This document shows, one piece after another, positions 34,883 to 43,894 of a stretch of 64,000 nt of DNA. This stretch comes from JAMXLJ01 sp036558745 (lineage in GTDB: Bacteria; Actinomycetota; Acidimicrobiia; IMCC26256; JAMXLJ01). The notes under the pieces are model-generated. The model worked only from the letters and a program-made list of their open reading frames with translations. It had not been told where the DNA came from and ran no database searches. The DNA is taken from assembly GCA_036558745.1 (NCBI GenBank), contig DATBEZ010000043.1:62001-126000 (forward strand). The letters run 5' to 3'. A program made the position numbers and the translations under genes. Positions within the stretch are counted from its first letter, which is position 1. The number at the start of each line of letters is the position of its first letter.

Positions 34883-35218
34883 ATGGAGGCGTTGTCGCGC
34901 TTCACGCCGGCGGAGGACGTCCGCTGGAGGGCAGAGGCCGCGTGCCGAGAACGGTCGGTGGGGATGTTCTTCCCCGAGCAGGGGGAGCCGAGCTCGGCGC
35001 GCCGCGTGTGCGTGCGTTGCCCGGTGCGCCGGGCGTGCCTCGAGTACGCGCTGGTCACCGGGCAGGAGCACGGGGTCTGGGGCGGTTCGACGGCCCGTGA
35101 GCGGAACCTGATCCGCCGCGGCACCCTGTCGATCGACGACCTCCTGGCTCGGCCCATCCGTCCGCGCCGTCCGCGCCGCTCGCGGCGTGCGACGCCGCCG
35201 GAGCAGCTCGCGAGCTGA
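34883..35218 (+). CDS. WhiB-family iron-sulfur transcriptional regulator
   Basis: 111 residues, ATG with AGGAGGGG. Four Fe-S cysteines at C21, C43, C46 and C52 (CVRCPVRRAC) followed by GVWGG and a basic tail (RPIRPRRPRRSRRA). WhiB proteins carry an O2- or NO-sensitive [4Fe-4S] cluster and bind DNA with sigma factor. Target genes cannot be read. It is transcribed away from the decayed glycosidase gene and converges with the AMMECR1 gene. Confidence 0.93.
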   Translation: MEALSRFTPAEDVRWRAEAACRERSVGMFFPEQGEPSSARRVCVRCPVRRACLEYALVTGQEHGVWGGSTARERNLIRRGTLSIDDLLARPIRPRRPRRSRRATPPEQLAS

Positions 35219-35231
35219 GGGCAGAGGAGGC

Positions 35232-35828
35232 TCAGGCGAGGCGGCGCGGGCCGGGGCTGCGGTGCTCGGTGGTGTCGTAGCGCGACACGATCGTGTCGCA
35301 CCAGTGACCGGGCGCGAGCCCGGCCTTCTGCCAGAGCAGGGCGAGGAAGTCGTCGACCGAGTCGACCTTGGGCCACACGCTCGGCAGGAACGTGGCGCGC
35401 CGCAACCCGTCTCGGACGACGACGCCGTCGACGCCCGGCTGCACCATGGTCGCGAGCTCTTCGTAGGAGCGCGCGTCGACGGGCTCGAGGGCCGAGAGCA
35501 CCGAGACCTTGACGCTCATCGCCTCGAAGTCGTCGGCGTCGATGGCGGGCAGGCGCGGGTCGCCGAACGCGGCACCGAGCGCGTGGCGCGACACGTCGCG
35601 CGCCAGCGGCTCGATCGGCTCGAGCCCGCCCACACAGCCGAGGAGCGCACCGTCGCGTTCGAGCGTCACGAAGCACGCGCCGGGCTCCCACCACGCGGCC
35701 GGAACATCCTCGCGGTCCGGCGCCCACGAGCTCCCCTGCGTGAGCGCGACGCGCACCGTGGTGACCGCGAGCTCCGCCAGCGGGTCCGCGGGGCGGCGCT
35801 CGACGCCGGTCGTCGACGCGATGCTCAT
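35232..35828 (-). CDS. AMMECR1-domain protein (AmmeMemoRadiSam system A)
   Basis: 198 residues. AMMECR1 signature GACFVTLERDGALLGCVGGLEP (about 50-71) and late FLPSVWPKVDSVDDFLALL, both diagnostic. Its start overlaps the Memo gene stop by four bases. This protein, Memo and a radical-SAM enzyme occur together in many prokaryotes, but their joint product is unknown. A DNA or protein modification has been proposed for the eukaryotic relatives only loosely. Confidence 0.92.
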   Translation of the reverse strand: MSIASTTGVERRPADPLAELAVTTVRVALTQGSSWAPDREDVPAAWWEPGACFVTLERDGALLGCVGGLEPIEPLARDVSRHALGAAFGDPRLPAIDADDFEAMSVKVSVLSALEPVDARSYEELATMVQPGVDGVVVRDGLRRATFLPSVWPKVDSVDDFLALLWQKAGLAPGHWCDTIVSRYDTTEHRSPGPRRLA

Positions 35829-36625
35829 CGCAGCGCGAACGCCCCGTAGCCGACGACGCGGTCCGGTGGCCCACCCGCGTCGGAGGAATCGCGCAGCGCG
35901 ACGAGCTCGACGTCGAGGCCGGAGCGCGTCGCGGCGAGGAGCAGGCCGCGCAGGGGCCGCGCCCCGCAGGCGGCGGTCGCGCCGATCGCGGCCGCGTCGC
36001 GCCGGACGATCGCGGCCGCCGTCTCGCGGTCGATCGCGGCGGCGGTGTCGTGATCCAGGTAGTGGCTGAGGTCGGTGCTCACGACGACGAGCGTCTCGGG
36101 CCCGCCCCAGAGCGCGTCGATCACCGCCGCGATCGCGTCGTCGGTCGCCTGGCCGACCACGATCGGGACGAGGGTGAACCCGTCGAGCACCCGCTGGAGG
36201 AACGGCAGCTGGACCTCGAGGCTGTGCTCGGGGGCGTGGGCGGCGTCGTCGACGAGGACCTGGTCGGCACCGGCGAGCAGGACCCGAGCCGAGGCGTCGA
36301 CGGGCACGACGCCGAGCGGGGTCACGAACGCGTCCGCACCCGAGAGCGCGATCCGGGTGGGGATGTAGTGCGCGGGTCCGAGCAGCACGACCCGCTCGAC
36401 GCGATCGCGCCGGGCTTCGACCGGTACGTACGCGTGGGCCGCGACCGGCCCCGAGTACATGTAGCCGGCGTGCGGGGCGACGACCGCCTTGGGGGCGTCG
36501 CCAACGGCCGCCGTCGCGCGTCGCCCGTCGCGTGCGTTCGCGAGCAGGTCGTCGACCGTCGCCGCGAGGATCGACGGGTCGTCGGGGTAGAAACGGCCCG
36601 CGACCGCCGGGCGTCGCGCGGTCAC
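35825..36625 (-). CDS. Memo-family protein (AmmeMemoRadiSam system B)
   Basis: 266 residues, GTG start overlapping the radical-SAM stop. VAGRFYPDDP start, PHAGYMYSGPVAAHAY (metal His, about 50-65), LLGPAHY, HSLEVQLPFLQ and STDLSHYLDHD match Memo proteins, which share the fold of ring-opening non-haem iron dioxygenases. His residues at the metal site are present. Part of the three-gene cassette. Confidence 0.92.
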   Translation of the reverse strand: MTARRPAVAGRFYPDDPSILAATVDDLLANARDGRRATAAVGDAPKAVVAPHAGYMYSGPVAAHAYVPVEARRDRVERVVLLGPAHYIPTRIALSGADAFVTPLGVVPVDASARVLLAGADQVLVDDAAHAPEHSLEVQLPFLQRVLDGFTLVPIVVGQATDDAIAAVIDALWGGPETLVVVSTDLSHYLDHDTAAAIDRETAAAIVRRDAAAIGATAACGARPLRGLLLAATRSGLDVELVALRDSSDAGGPPDRVVGYGAFALR

Positions 36626-37731
36626 GATCGCTCCCGCGGCGCGAGCCGGACCGCCTGGCGGCGTGGTCCCCACGTTCCGGGCGCGCCGGCGAAGTGTCCC
36701 GGGAGCGGCGTGCCGCAGGTCGTGCAGCGGCCGTCGTCGGTGAGCCGCCATTCGCCGAGGCGGTACCAGTCGCGCTCGATGACACGGGTGCCGCACCCGG
36801 CGCAGAACGTGCTGCCTCCGTCGACATCGTGCACGTTGCCCGTGTAGGCGTAGCGCACGCCGTTGGCGCGGGCGATACGCCGGGCGCGCGTGAGCGTCTC
36901 CGGTGGGGTGTGGGCCACGTCGAGCATGCGGAAGTCGGGGTGGAACGCGGTGAAGTGCATCGGCACGTCGGGCCCGAGGTGCTCCACCACCCAGGTCGTC
37001 ATGCGGTCGAGCTCGTCGTCGCCGTCGTTGTGACCGGGGATCAGGAGCGTCGTGAGCTCGACCCACGTGTCGGCCTCGTTGACCACGTACTCGAGCGTGT
37101 CGAGCACCGCACCGAGGTGGCCGCCTGCGACGTGACGGTAGAAGTCCTCCGTGAAGCCCTTGAGGTCGATGTTGGCCGCGTCCATGTGCGCGTAGAGCTC
37201 GGCGCGCGGCTCGGAGCAGACGTATCCGGCGGTCACCGCGACGGGATGGATGCCGAGCGCCCGGCACGCGTCGGCCACGTCGACCGCGTACTCGAGAAAG
37301 ATGACCGGGTCGTTGTAGGTGAACGCGACGCTCGAGCAGCCGAGCTCCTGCGCGCGCCGCGCGATCGCTTCGGGAGAGGCGGAATCGGCCAGGGTGTCGG
37401 TCTCCTTCGACTTGGAGATGTCCCAGTTCTGGCAGAAGCGGCAAGCGAGGTTGCACCCCGCAGTGCCGAACGACAGGACCGACGTGCCCGGCAGGAAGTG
37501 GTTGAGCGGCTTCTTCTCGATCGGGTCGACGCAGAACCCGCTCGACCGGCCGTACGTCGTGAGCACCACGCCGTCGCCCTCACGCGCACGGACGAAGCAC
37601 ACGCCACGCTGACCGTCGCGCAGCTTGCAGGCTCGGGGACACACGTCGCACTGCACGCGCCCGTCGTCGAGCGCGTGCCAGTAGCGGGTGGGAACCGACG
37701 CCGGGGGCCGATACACCGGTGACGTCGACAT
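36622..37731 (-). CDS. Radical-SAM protein of the AmmeMemoRadiSam cassette
   Basis: 369 residues. The radical cluster CNLACRFCQNW (about 92-102) is intact. An N-terminal CDVCPRACKL...GVC cluster and a C-terminal CAGCG...CTTCG pair may hold a second iron-sulfur or zinc site. GHNDGDDELDRM and DVPMHFTAFHP are typical. Starts at ATG 37731, upstream of which lies a palindrome, so a longer start is excluded. First gene of the three-gene transcript. Confidence 0.92.
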   Translation of the reverse strand: MSTSPVYRPPASVPTRYWHALDDGRVQCDVCPRACKLRDGQRGVCFVRAREGDGVVLTTYGRSSGFCVDPIEKKPLNHFLPGTSVLSFGTAGCNLACRFCQNWDISKSKETDTLADSASPEAIARRAQELGCSSVAFTYNDPVIFLEYAVDVADACRALGIHPVAVTAGYVCSEPRAELYAHMDAANIDLKGFTEDFYRHVAGGHLGAVLDTLEYVVNEADTWVELTTLLIPGHNDGDDELDRMTTWVVEHLGPDVPMHFTAFHPDFRMLDVAHTPPETLTRARRIARANGVRYAYTGNVHDVDGGSTFCAGCGTRVIERDWYRLGEWRLTDDGRCTTCGTPLPGHFAGAPGTWGPRRQAVRLAPRERS

Positions 37732-37818
37732 CGTGCAACGGGGAACGCCGCCTCCTTCGGGCGCATTCCCGGACCGCCGCGGAAGTGACCTTCGGCCCCT
37801 CACTCGCCAGTCCGCGCT

Positions 37819-37866
37819 CAGTTGGGACACGATCCGGTGCCAGAGCTCCGGATCGTGTCCCAACTG
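37819..37866. repeat. Palindrome family copy A, putative terminator
   Basis: CAGTTGGGACACGATCCGG (37819-37837) and its exact complement (37848-37866), 10-nt loop. 18 bases after the VOC stop. One of six related copies in the window; no T-run follows. Confidence 0.9.
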
Positions 37867-37883
37867 GCGGTGGGGTCGGGGCG

Positions 37884-38345
37884 TCATGCGCCCTTCGGCA
37901 CCACCTCGAGGTGCTGGAGCTCGACCATGAGGGGCAGCAGGAAGCCGATGTACGCGTTGGTCAGGCGGTAGTCGCGCTCGGCGCCGTGGGTCGTGCGCGT
38001 CGAGACGTCGATGATGCCGACCCGGTCGTCACGACCCTGCACCGCCTTCGCCCGTTCCACGATGGCGTGCAGCTCGTCGAGCGTGGCGACCTGCAGGCCG
38101 AAGTGGTCGAGCCCGGGCGCCGTCATGAACGGATCGGCCGGTAGCAGGTAGACGAACTGTCCGAACTCGCCGGTGATCAGGATGAGCGGGTTGCCCTGCT
38201 CGCCCGTGTTGTCGCCCTCGGTCCAGCCGAACACCTCGCCGTAGAACGCGAGCACCTCCGCGCGACCACGCTCGTCGAGCACCGCCGGGTCCACGCTCAC
38301 CGCGACGTGGTTGAGCCGCGGCCGGAAGTGGGGCTCCGCGCTCAC
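37884..38345 (-). CDS. VOC-domain protein
   Basis: 153 residues. RLNHVAVSVDPAVLDERGRAEVLAFYGEVFG start, FGQFVYLLPADPFMTAPGLDHFGLQVATLDEL and a final VELQHLE give a single VOC unit. GTG start overlaps the alcohol dehydrogenase stop (GTGA), so the two are co-translated, with the VOC protein perhaps acting on the product. Substrate unknown. Confidence 0.84.
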   Translation of the reverse strand: MSAEPHFRPRLNHVAVSVDPAVLDERGRAEVLAFYGEVFGWTEGDNTGEQGNPLILITGEFGQFVYLLPADPFMTAPGLDHFGLQVATLDELHAIVERAKAVQGRDDRVGIIDVSTRTTHGAERDYRLTNAYIGFLLPLMVELQHLEVVPKGA

Positions 38346-39394
38346 GAGCCGTCTCCGGGTCGCACCATGACCTTGCCGGGCAGCTCACCGGCCGCGAGGC
38401 GGCGGATCGCGTCGGCCACCCCTTCGAGGCCCACGTCGACCGGCTCGATGAGGAGGTCGAGCGGCATCCGGCCGGACGCGAGCAACGTGACCGCGGGCCC
38501 GAAGCCCTCGGCGCCGTAGTTGTACGCGCCGATCGCGGTGAGCTCCATGACGATCATGCGGTTGTGGTTCACGCGCGGCATGTCGTGACCGGTGCCGACG
38601 AAGACGAGTGTTCCCGCGTAGTCGAGCTGGTCGAGCGCGGCTTCCCCGGCGGCCGCGTTGCCCGAGCACTCGAACGCGATGGTGAACGGCGCCGCGACCG
38701 GACGACCCATCGGCGGGCGCGGCAGCTCGTCGGGTGCGACGACGCGCGCCGCTCCGACCTCACGCGCGCGATCACGGCGCGCCGCGAACGGCTCCGACAC
38801 GGTGACGTCGTCGATGCCTCGGGCCCGCAGTACAGCGAGCGTCAACAGGCCAACAGGACCCGCACCCGTGATGAGCACGCGGTCGTCGGGACCGACGCCC
38901 GACAGCTCGACCGTGTGCAACGCGATGGCGGTCGGTTCGGTGAGCGCGGCAGCGCGCGTCGACAACCCGTCGGGAAGGGGCAGAAGACGCGCGACCGGAA
39001 CGGTGACGTAGCGCGTGAACGCGCCGCGGAACTCCAACAGGTCGGGTGGCTCACGCTCGAGGCACACCGACGGACGGCCGCGCCGGCACGCGCGGCACGT
39101 CCCGCAGCCCCGCGTGGTGTCGGCGACCACGTGGGTGCCGGGCGTGGGGGCGCGGCCGCCGTTCGCGCCGTCCACACCGTCCACCTGCACGACCGTCCCC
39201 GCCCACTCGTGCCCGAGGATCGTGCCGGGCCGCGCGTACCGCTCGAGCACGAGGTGCAGGTCGGTGCCGCAGATGCCGCAGTGCGACACCTCGACCAAGG
39301 CTTCGCCGGGCCGGGGAACCGGCACGGGCACGTCGCGGCATTCCAGCTCACCGTCACCGACGTACACGGCGGCGGGCATCGTCTCGGCCGGCAT
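38342..39394 (-). CDS. Zinc-dependent alcohol dehydrogenase (MDR)
   Basis: 350 residues. Catalytic zinc ligands in HCGICGTDLH and GHEWAGTVV (about 38-66), structural zinc in CGTCRACRRGRPSVC (about 97-111), and GAGPVGLL for NAD(P) binding. Oxidises a secondary or polyol alcohol in this family. ATG 39394 follows a TACGAT box by eight bases. Pairs with the VOC protein downstream. Confidence 0.88.
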   Translation of the reverse strand: MPAETMPAAVYVGDGELECRDVPVPVPRPGEALVEVSHCGICGTDLHLVLERYARPGTILGHEWAGTVVQVDGVDGANGGRAPTPGTHVVADTTRGCGTCRACRRGRPSVCLEREPPDLLEFRGAFTRYVTVPVARLLPLPDGLSTRAAALTEPTAIALHTVELSGVGPDDRVLITGAGPVGLLTLAVLRARGIDDVTVSEPFAARRDRAREVGAARVVAPDELPRPPMGRPVAAPFTIAFECSGNAAAGEAALDQLDYAGTLVFVGTGHDMPRVNHNRMIVMELTAIGAYNYGAEGFGPAVTLLASGRMPLDLLIEPVDVGLEGVADAIRRLAAGELPGKVMVRPGDGS

Positions 39395-39402
39395 GGGTCC
39401 GG

Positions 39403-39408
39403 ATCGTA
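39403..39408 (-). promoter_or_regulatory. -10 box of the alcohol dehydrogenase operon, leaderless type
   Basis: TACGAT on the minus strand ends eight bases before ATG 39394, the same hexamer and nearly the same spacing as at the acyl-CoA ligase gene. Confidence 0.5.
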
Positions 39409-39490
39409 CGACGGGGCGCCCGCCCGCGTCACCGGCGTGCGCGCGGCGACCGTCCTAGGGTTGGCGCCCGCACCGAGTCGGAGGACCGCC

Positions 39491-40534
39491 ATGAAGGCCC
39501 ACATGATGACGGGGGCTACGCCGCTTCGCGCGTTCCAACAGCTCGCGCGCGACGCCGCGGACGCCGGCTTCGCCGGTCTCGTGGTCACGGAGGCGGGGCG
39601 CACCGCGTACCTGTCGTGTGCGGCCGCCGCGCTCGCGGACGTCGACCTCGATATCGCGACCGGCGTGGCGGTCGCGTTCCCGCGCAGCCCGATGGTGACC
39701 GCGTCGGTCGCGTGGGAGCTGGCGGACGCGAGCGGCGGTCGGTTCCGCCTCGGGATCGGCCCGCAGGTGCGCGCGCACGTCGAGCGTCGCTACTCCTCCG
39801 CGTTCGAGCATCCCGGGCCGCGCTTGCGCGAGTACGTCGAGGCGCTGCACGCGATCTTCCACGCGTTCCGGGGCGATGAGCCACTCGAGTACTCCGGCAT
39901 GTTCTACGACTTCTCGTTGCTGCCGGCGATGTGGTCACCGGGCCCCATCTCCGTCCCCGATCCGCCCGTCGATGTCGCCGCGGTGAACCCGTGGATGCTG
40001 CGGATGGCGGGTGCGGTCGCTGACGGGGTCCACGTGCACCCCCTCAACACGACGACGTACTACCGGGAGACGCTCGTGCCGAACGTGCGGGCGGCGCTCG
40101 ACGAGCGCGGCCGCGACGCCGTGTCGTTCACGATGTTCGTCCCGCTCTTCACCGCGCCGGGCGACACCGAACGCGAACGGGCCGGGTGGCGGGAGCTGTC
40201 GCGGGGGATGGTCGCGTTCTACGGGTCGACGCCCAACTACGCGTTCATCTTCGAGCAGCTCGGGTTCCCCGGCACCACGGAGCGGCTCCGCGCCGCGCAG
40301 AAGACCGAGGGCCCGGTCGCGATGGCGAAGGTGATCGACGACGACCTGCTCGACCACTTCGTCGTCGAGGGCACCTGGGACGCGCTGCCCGGGCTCATCC
40401 GCGAGCGGTGCGCGCCGCTCGATGCGTTCGACACCCAGGTCGTGCTCTACCACGCGGGTGCCGCCATGCGGCGTGACGACGACACCTACGCGCGCCTCGG
40501 CGAGGTCGCCCGCGAGCTCCGCGCCGCCGGCTGA
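39491..40534 (+). CDS. LLM-class F420-dependent oxidoreductase
   Basis: 347 residues, ATG with GGAGG. Luciferase-like TIM barrel resembling the TIGR03617 group: LARDAADAGFAGLVVTEAGR, GVAVAFPRSP, GGRFRLGIGPQVRAH. Such proteins use reduced F420 (or FMN) to reduce organic substrates in actinobacteria, so the host probably makes F420, though no F420 biosynthesis gene is in the window. Substrate unknown. Confidence 0.86.
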   Translation: MKAHMMTGATPLRAFQQLARDAADAGFAGLVVTEAGRTAYLSCAAAALADVDLDIATGVAVAFPRSPMVTASVAWELADASGGRFRLGIGPQVRAHVERRYSSAFEHPGPRLREYVEALHAIFHAFRGDEPLEYSGMFYDFSLLPAMWSPGPISVPDPPVDVAAVNPWMLRMAGAVADGVHVHPLNTTTYYRETLVPNVRAALDERGRDAVSFTMFVPLFTAPGDTERERAGWRELSRGMVAFYGSTPNYAFIFEQLGFPGTTERLRAAQKTEGPVAMAKVIDDDLLDHFVVEGTWDALPGLIRERCAPLDAFDTQVVLYHAGAAMRRDDDTYARLGEVARELRAAG

Positions 40535-40546
40535 ACAGCAGCGGGC

Positions 40547-41239
40547 TCACGCCGGCGCGCGCAGGCCCGCGAACTCGACCGTGCGGCGGACGGTGAAGCC
40601 GAGGGTCTCGTACAACGACCGCGCGGTGTCGTTCTCGGTGGCCACGTGGAGGAAGGGGGTCTCGCCACGGGCCGAGATCCGGGTCACGAGCTCCTCGATG
40701 AGCGCGGTCGCGAGCCCACGGCCGCGGACGTCGGGGTCGGTGCACACCGCGCTCAGCTCGGTGTAACCGTCGACGTGCAGCCGCTCGCCGGCGAGCGCGA
40801 CGAGCTTCCCCGCGTCGTCGCGGTAGCCGAGATACGTGCCGAGCGCAATGGTCCGGCGCAGGAACGGACCGGGGCGCGTGCGCGCGACGAGCTCGAGCAT
40901 GTCGTCGACGTCGTCGGGACCGAGCGCGAGCAACGGCGGCGTGTCGGCGGCGCGCCGGGTGATGCGGAGCGTCTCCGGCGCCAGCATCTGCTCGCCGGTG
41001 CCCGCGAAGAGCACCGTCCAGCCGGGTCCGGGCTCGATCTCGGCCCGGAACAGCACGGTGCCGGCACCGGGTCCGACGAGCGCGCGCAGGTCGTCCCACG
41101 CGGCCGCCGCGGGCGCATCGGGCAGGGCGGCGAACGGCGTGATGTCGGGCTGGTAGCGGGCCGCGTCACCATGACGCTCGGCTAGCGTGGCCTGCGGCCC
41201 GTGGAGGGCGTGCCACGGGGCGTTGTCGATCGGGTGCAC
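40547..41239 (-). CDS. GNAT acetyltransferase-like protein
   Basis: 230 residues, GTG 41239 with GAGGA upstream. An N-terminal unit of about 90 residues with no clear match is followed by a GNAT domain: LSAVCTDPDVRGRGLATALIEEL (acetyl-CoA loop RGRGLA, about 165-190) and SLYETLGFTVRRTV. Acetylates an amine, perhaps of a small molecule. Divergent from the PhyH gene. Confidence 0.82.
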   Translation of the reverse strand: MHPIDNAPWHALHGPQATLAERHGDAARYQPDITPFAALPDAPAAAAWDDLRALVGPGAGTVLFRAEIEPGPGWTVLFAGTGEQMLAPETLRITRRAADTPPLLALGPDDVDDMLELVARTRPGPFLRRTIALGTYLGYRDDAGKLVALAGERLHVDGYTELSAVCTDPDVRGRGLATALIEELVTRISARGETPFLHVATENDTARSLYETLGFTVRRTVEFAGLRAPA

Positions 41240-41305
41240 GCCAGATCCTCGCACGAACCCGCGGGCGCGCCCGGCGGCGCGCCGGCCGGCGTCGGGAGGC
41301 ATGAG

Positions 41306-42166
41306 ATGACCGCGACGATCCTCGACGACGCGGCGATCGCGCAGCACCTGGAGCGCATCGGCGCCGACGGCTACACGATCCTCGACCACGCGATCGAGCC
41401 CGAGCTCGTGGTCGCGTTGCGCGACACGATCCGCCGACTCGAGCGCGAGCTGGGCGTCGCGCCGCTCGGCACCGCGGCCGAGGGTCACGCGACGCTGCGC
41501 ATGTACAACCTGCTCGCGAAGGATCCTGTCTTCCAGGCGATGCCGATCCATCCGAACGTGCTGCCGGTCGTCGAGCGCATGTTGGACCGTGGCTGCCTGC
41601 TCTCCGGCATGACCGCGATCGACATCGGCCCGGGCGAGACCCCGCAACCGCTCCACGGCGACGACCTGGTGATGGCGCGGCACCTCCGGCGGCCGCACGC
41701 GCCGATGATGGCGACGACGATGTGGGCGCTCACCGACTTCACGGCCGACAACGGCGGGACGCTGTTCGCCCCTGGAACGCACCGCGCCACCGACATCCCG
41801 GGTGCCGCGGGCGCGCCTGGTGACGTCGAGGTGCTCGCGCTCGAGATGCCCGCGGGTTCGGTGATGGTCTTCCACGGGAGCTTGTGGCACGGCGGCGGCG
41901 CGAACACGACCGCCGACGAGTGGCGCCTGGGCGTGAACGTGCAGTACTGCCCGGGATTCGTCCGCCAGCAGCAGAACCCGTACGTCGGCATCCCCGCAGA
42001 CGTCGCGGCGACGTTCCCCGACCGGCTGCTCGAGCTCCTCGGGTACCGCCTCTACAAGGGCGTCATGGGTCACGTCGACGGCCACAGCCCGGGCGAGGTC
42101 GTGTTCGGTGAGCGCTTCGCGGAGACCGCCTACCGTGACGCGGAGCGGCGTCGCCGCGAGCGTTGA
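41306..42166 (+). CDS. Phytanoyl-CoA dioxygenase-family protein
   Basis: 286 residues, ATG behind GGGAGG. Fe(II) ligands H117-G-D119 (LHGDD) and distal H195 (LWHGGG); the 2-oxoglutarate Arg lies just after (EWRLG). Jelly-roll PhyH oxygenases hydroxylate many small molecules. The substrate is not readable. The GNAT gene downstream starts within its stop (TTGA). Confidence 0.86.
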   Translation: MTATILDDAAIAQHLERIGADGYTILDHAIEPELVVALRDTIRRLERELGVAPLGTAAEGHATLRMYNLLAKDPVFQAMPIHPNVLPVVERMLDRGCLLSGMTAIDIGPGETPQPLHGDDLVMARHLRRPHAPMMATTMWALTDFTADNGGTLFAPGTHRATDIPGAAGAPGDVEVLALEMPAGSVMVFHGSLWHGGGANTTADEWRLGVNVQYCPGFVRQQQNPYVGIPADVAATFPDRLLELLGYRLYKGVMGHVDGHSPGEVVFGERFAETAYRDAERRRRER

Positions 42167-42984
42167 CTCGCGCGCGGGCACACGACGCGAGCGACGAAAG
42201 CCTCGCAGCACTCGCGTTCCTCGGCCACGTCGACGGACTGCGCACCCTCACGCGTGGCGCACCCGGCGGAGAGGTGCTCGACACGCACGGTGTCGCGTGC
42301 TGGCTCGGGCCTCACGAGCTCCCGGTGCTCGTGAACGGCGCGGCGCGATTCAGGCCGGAGCTGCACGGTGCCGAGGTGCTCGACACGGCCCGGGAGTTCT
42401 TCGCGCCTCGAGGCCGCGGGTTCTCGCTGTACACGCTCGACGGCCGTGACGACGACGTGCGGGATGCCGCCGCGAGCGCGGGACTGATGTCGATGCGCGA
42501 CGCGGCACCCCTCATGACGCGGGAGTGTCCCGACACCACGGTGGAGCCGCCGCCGGGCGTCGTGGTCCGGAGGGTCGACGACGCGGCGGGAGTTGCCGAC
42601 CTGGCCGCGGTCTCGGCGGACGCGTACGCCGTCTACGGCATGCCCCGCGACGTCGCGGCGGTCGCGTTCGCCGATCCCGGGGTCGTCCTCGTGCCGCACA
42701 TCGCGGCCGTGGTCGCGTACGACGACGACGGCCCGGTCGCCACCGCCATGGCGATCGCGACCCACGGGACCGCGTACCTCGCGTGGGTCGGGACCATGAC
42801 CCGGGCCCAGCGGCGCGGCCTCGGCGCGGCCGTCACCGACGCCGCGACGGTCGCGGGCTTCGACCTCGGCGGGCGCGTCGCGACGCTGCTCGCGTCGCCG
42901 ATGGGCGCGCCGGTCTACCGCCGGCTCGGGTGGCGCGACGTCGGCACGCTCACCTACCACGTCGATGCCGCGCCCGGAGCCTGA
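42163..42984 (+). CDS. GNAT-family acetyltransferase
   Basis: 273 residues with TTG start overlapping the PhyH stop. The C-terminal GNAT core has YLAWVGTMTRAQRRGLGAAVTDAA (CoA-binding RRGLGA, about 205-228) and YRRLGWRDVGT. The N-terminal half is a second, degenerate GNAT-like unit. Translationally coupled to PhyH and the lipoprotein. Confidence 0.8.
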   Translation: MTRARAHDASDESLAALAFLGHVDGLRTLTRGAPGGEVLDTHGVACWLGPHELPVLVNGAARFRPELHGAEVLDTAREFFAPRGRGFSLYTLDGRDDDVRDAAASAGLMSMRDAAPLMTRECPDTTVEPPPGVVVRRVDDAAGVADLAAVSADAYAVYGMPRDVAAVAFADPGVVLVPHIAAVVAYDDDGPVATAMAIATHGTAYLAWVGTMTRAQRRGLGAAVTDAATVAGFDLGGRVATLLASPMGAPVYRRLGWRDVGTLTYHVDAAPGA

Positions 42985-43792
42985 CCGACCGCGCGCGCGC
43001 GGCCGGGTCGCCACCCTCGTCCTCGTCGTCGCGCTCGTCGTCGGCACGCTCACCGCGTGCTCGGGGCGGTCGAGTCGCGCCCGCTCGGACGCGACGCGAG
43101 GATGCCGGTCGGAGCGCGACCGCACCGCGAGCGTGAACGCGATGATCGCCGCGGTGCCCGACGGCGGAACCGTGACGTTCCCGCGCGACGGGTGCTTTCC
43201 CACGGACGGCACCGTCGACGTCGTGGGCCGTCACGATCTCACCATCGACGGCCGGGGCACGACCTTCATGCGCCGCGTCGCAGTGCCGGGTCCGTTCTCG
43301 CCGCAGTGGCTGGTGCAGGGATCGACGGGCATCACCCTGCGATCCGTCGACATCGTCGGGCCGAAGCCGGACAGCGCCGGATTCAACCATCCGTACGAAG
43401 GTCAGCCCGGGATCGCGATCGACAACAGCAGGACGGTGACGGTGGAGCGCAGCGGGATCAGCGCGGTGTGGGGCGACTTCGTGCGCATCTCGAACATCAC
43501 CGACGGCGTGCACATCACCGGGAACCGGCTCGTGCAGGCGGGCCGCCAGGGTTTGGCCGTGGTCGGCGGCGCGCACATCGTCTTCGACCACAACTTCGTG
43601 TCGGGTACCGGCCGGTTCTCGATCGACCTCGAGCCGTACCCGTCGACGCCGGTGCACGCGGTCACGATCAGCGACAACCAGCTCGTGCACCCGCGCTTCG
43701 GCTTCGTGTGCGCGACCGGCTACGACCCCCGCTGCACGCGCGGTCCCGCGCTCTACGACATCACCGTGCGCGACAACGCCCAGGAGGGTTGA
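42965..43792 (+). CDS. Right-handed beta-helix lipoprotein
   Basis: 275 residues starting inside the GNAT gene (20-base overlap). Signal peptide ending LTACSG (Cys near residue 32). The rest is parallel beta-helix: GGTVTFPRDGCFPT, DLTIDGRGTTFM, IAIDNSRTVTVER, GVHITGNRL, VTISDNQLV. Resembles pectate lyase or alginate-lyase-like surface proteins; no catalytic residues can be named. A palindrome follows its stop. Confidence 0.8.
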   Translation: MPRPEPDRPRARGRVATLVLVVALVVGTLTACSGRSSRARSDATRGCRSERDRTASVNAMIAAVPDGGTVTFPRDGCFPTDGTVDVVGRHDLTIDGRGTTFMRRVAVPGPFSPQWLVQGSTGITLRSVDIVGPKPDSAGFNHPYEGQPGIAIDNSRTVTVERSGISAVWGDFVRISNITDGVHITGNRLVQAGRQGLAVVGGAHIVFDHNFVSGTGRFSIDLEPYPSTPVHAVTISDNQLVHPRFGFVCATGYDPRCTRGPALYDITVRDNAQEG

Positions 43793-43811
43793 CCCGTCAT
43801 GTCCAGGGCCA

Positions 43812-43855
43812 GTCGGGACACGATCCGGCGCTCTGGCGCCGGATCGTGTCCCAAC
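43812..43855. repeat. Palindrome family copy B, putative bidirectional terminator
   Basis: GTCGGGACACGATCCGGCGC and its partner with one mismatch, 4-nt loop TCTG. Sits between two convergent genes, 19 and 39 bases from their stops. Confidence 0.9.
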
Positions 43856-43894
43856 GTGGCTTCGGAAGCGGGGTCAGCGGGGGTCGGCGGGGGA

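Noticed and set aside
34595..35071. 158-codon minus-strand frame over whiB and the pseudogene
   Set aside because: It runs antisense to WhiB with no motif; the pseudogene pieces lie in other frames.
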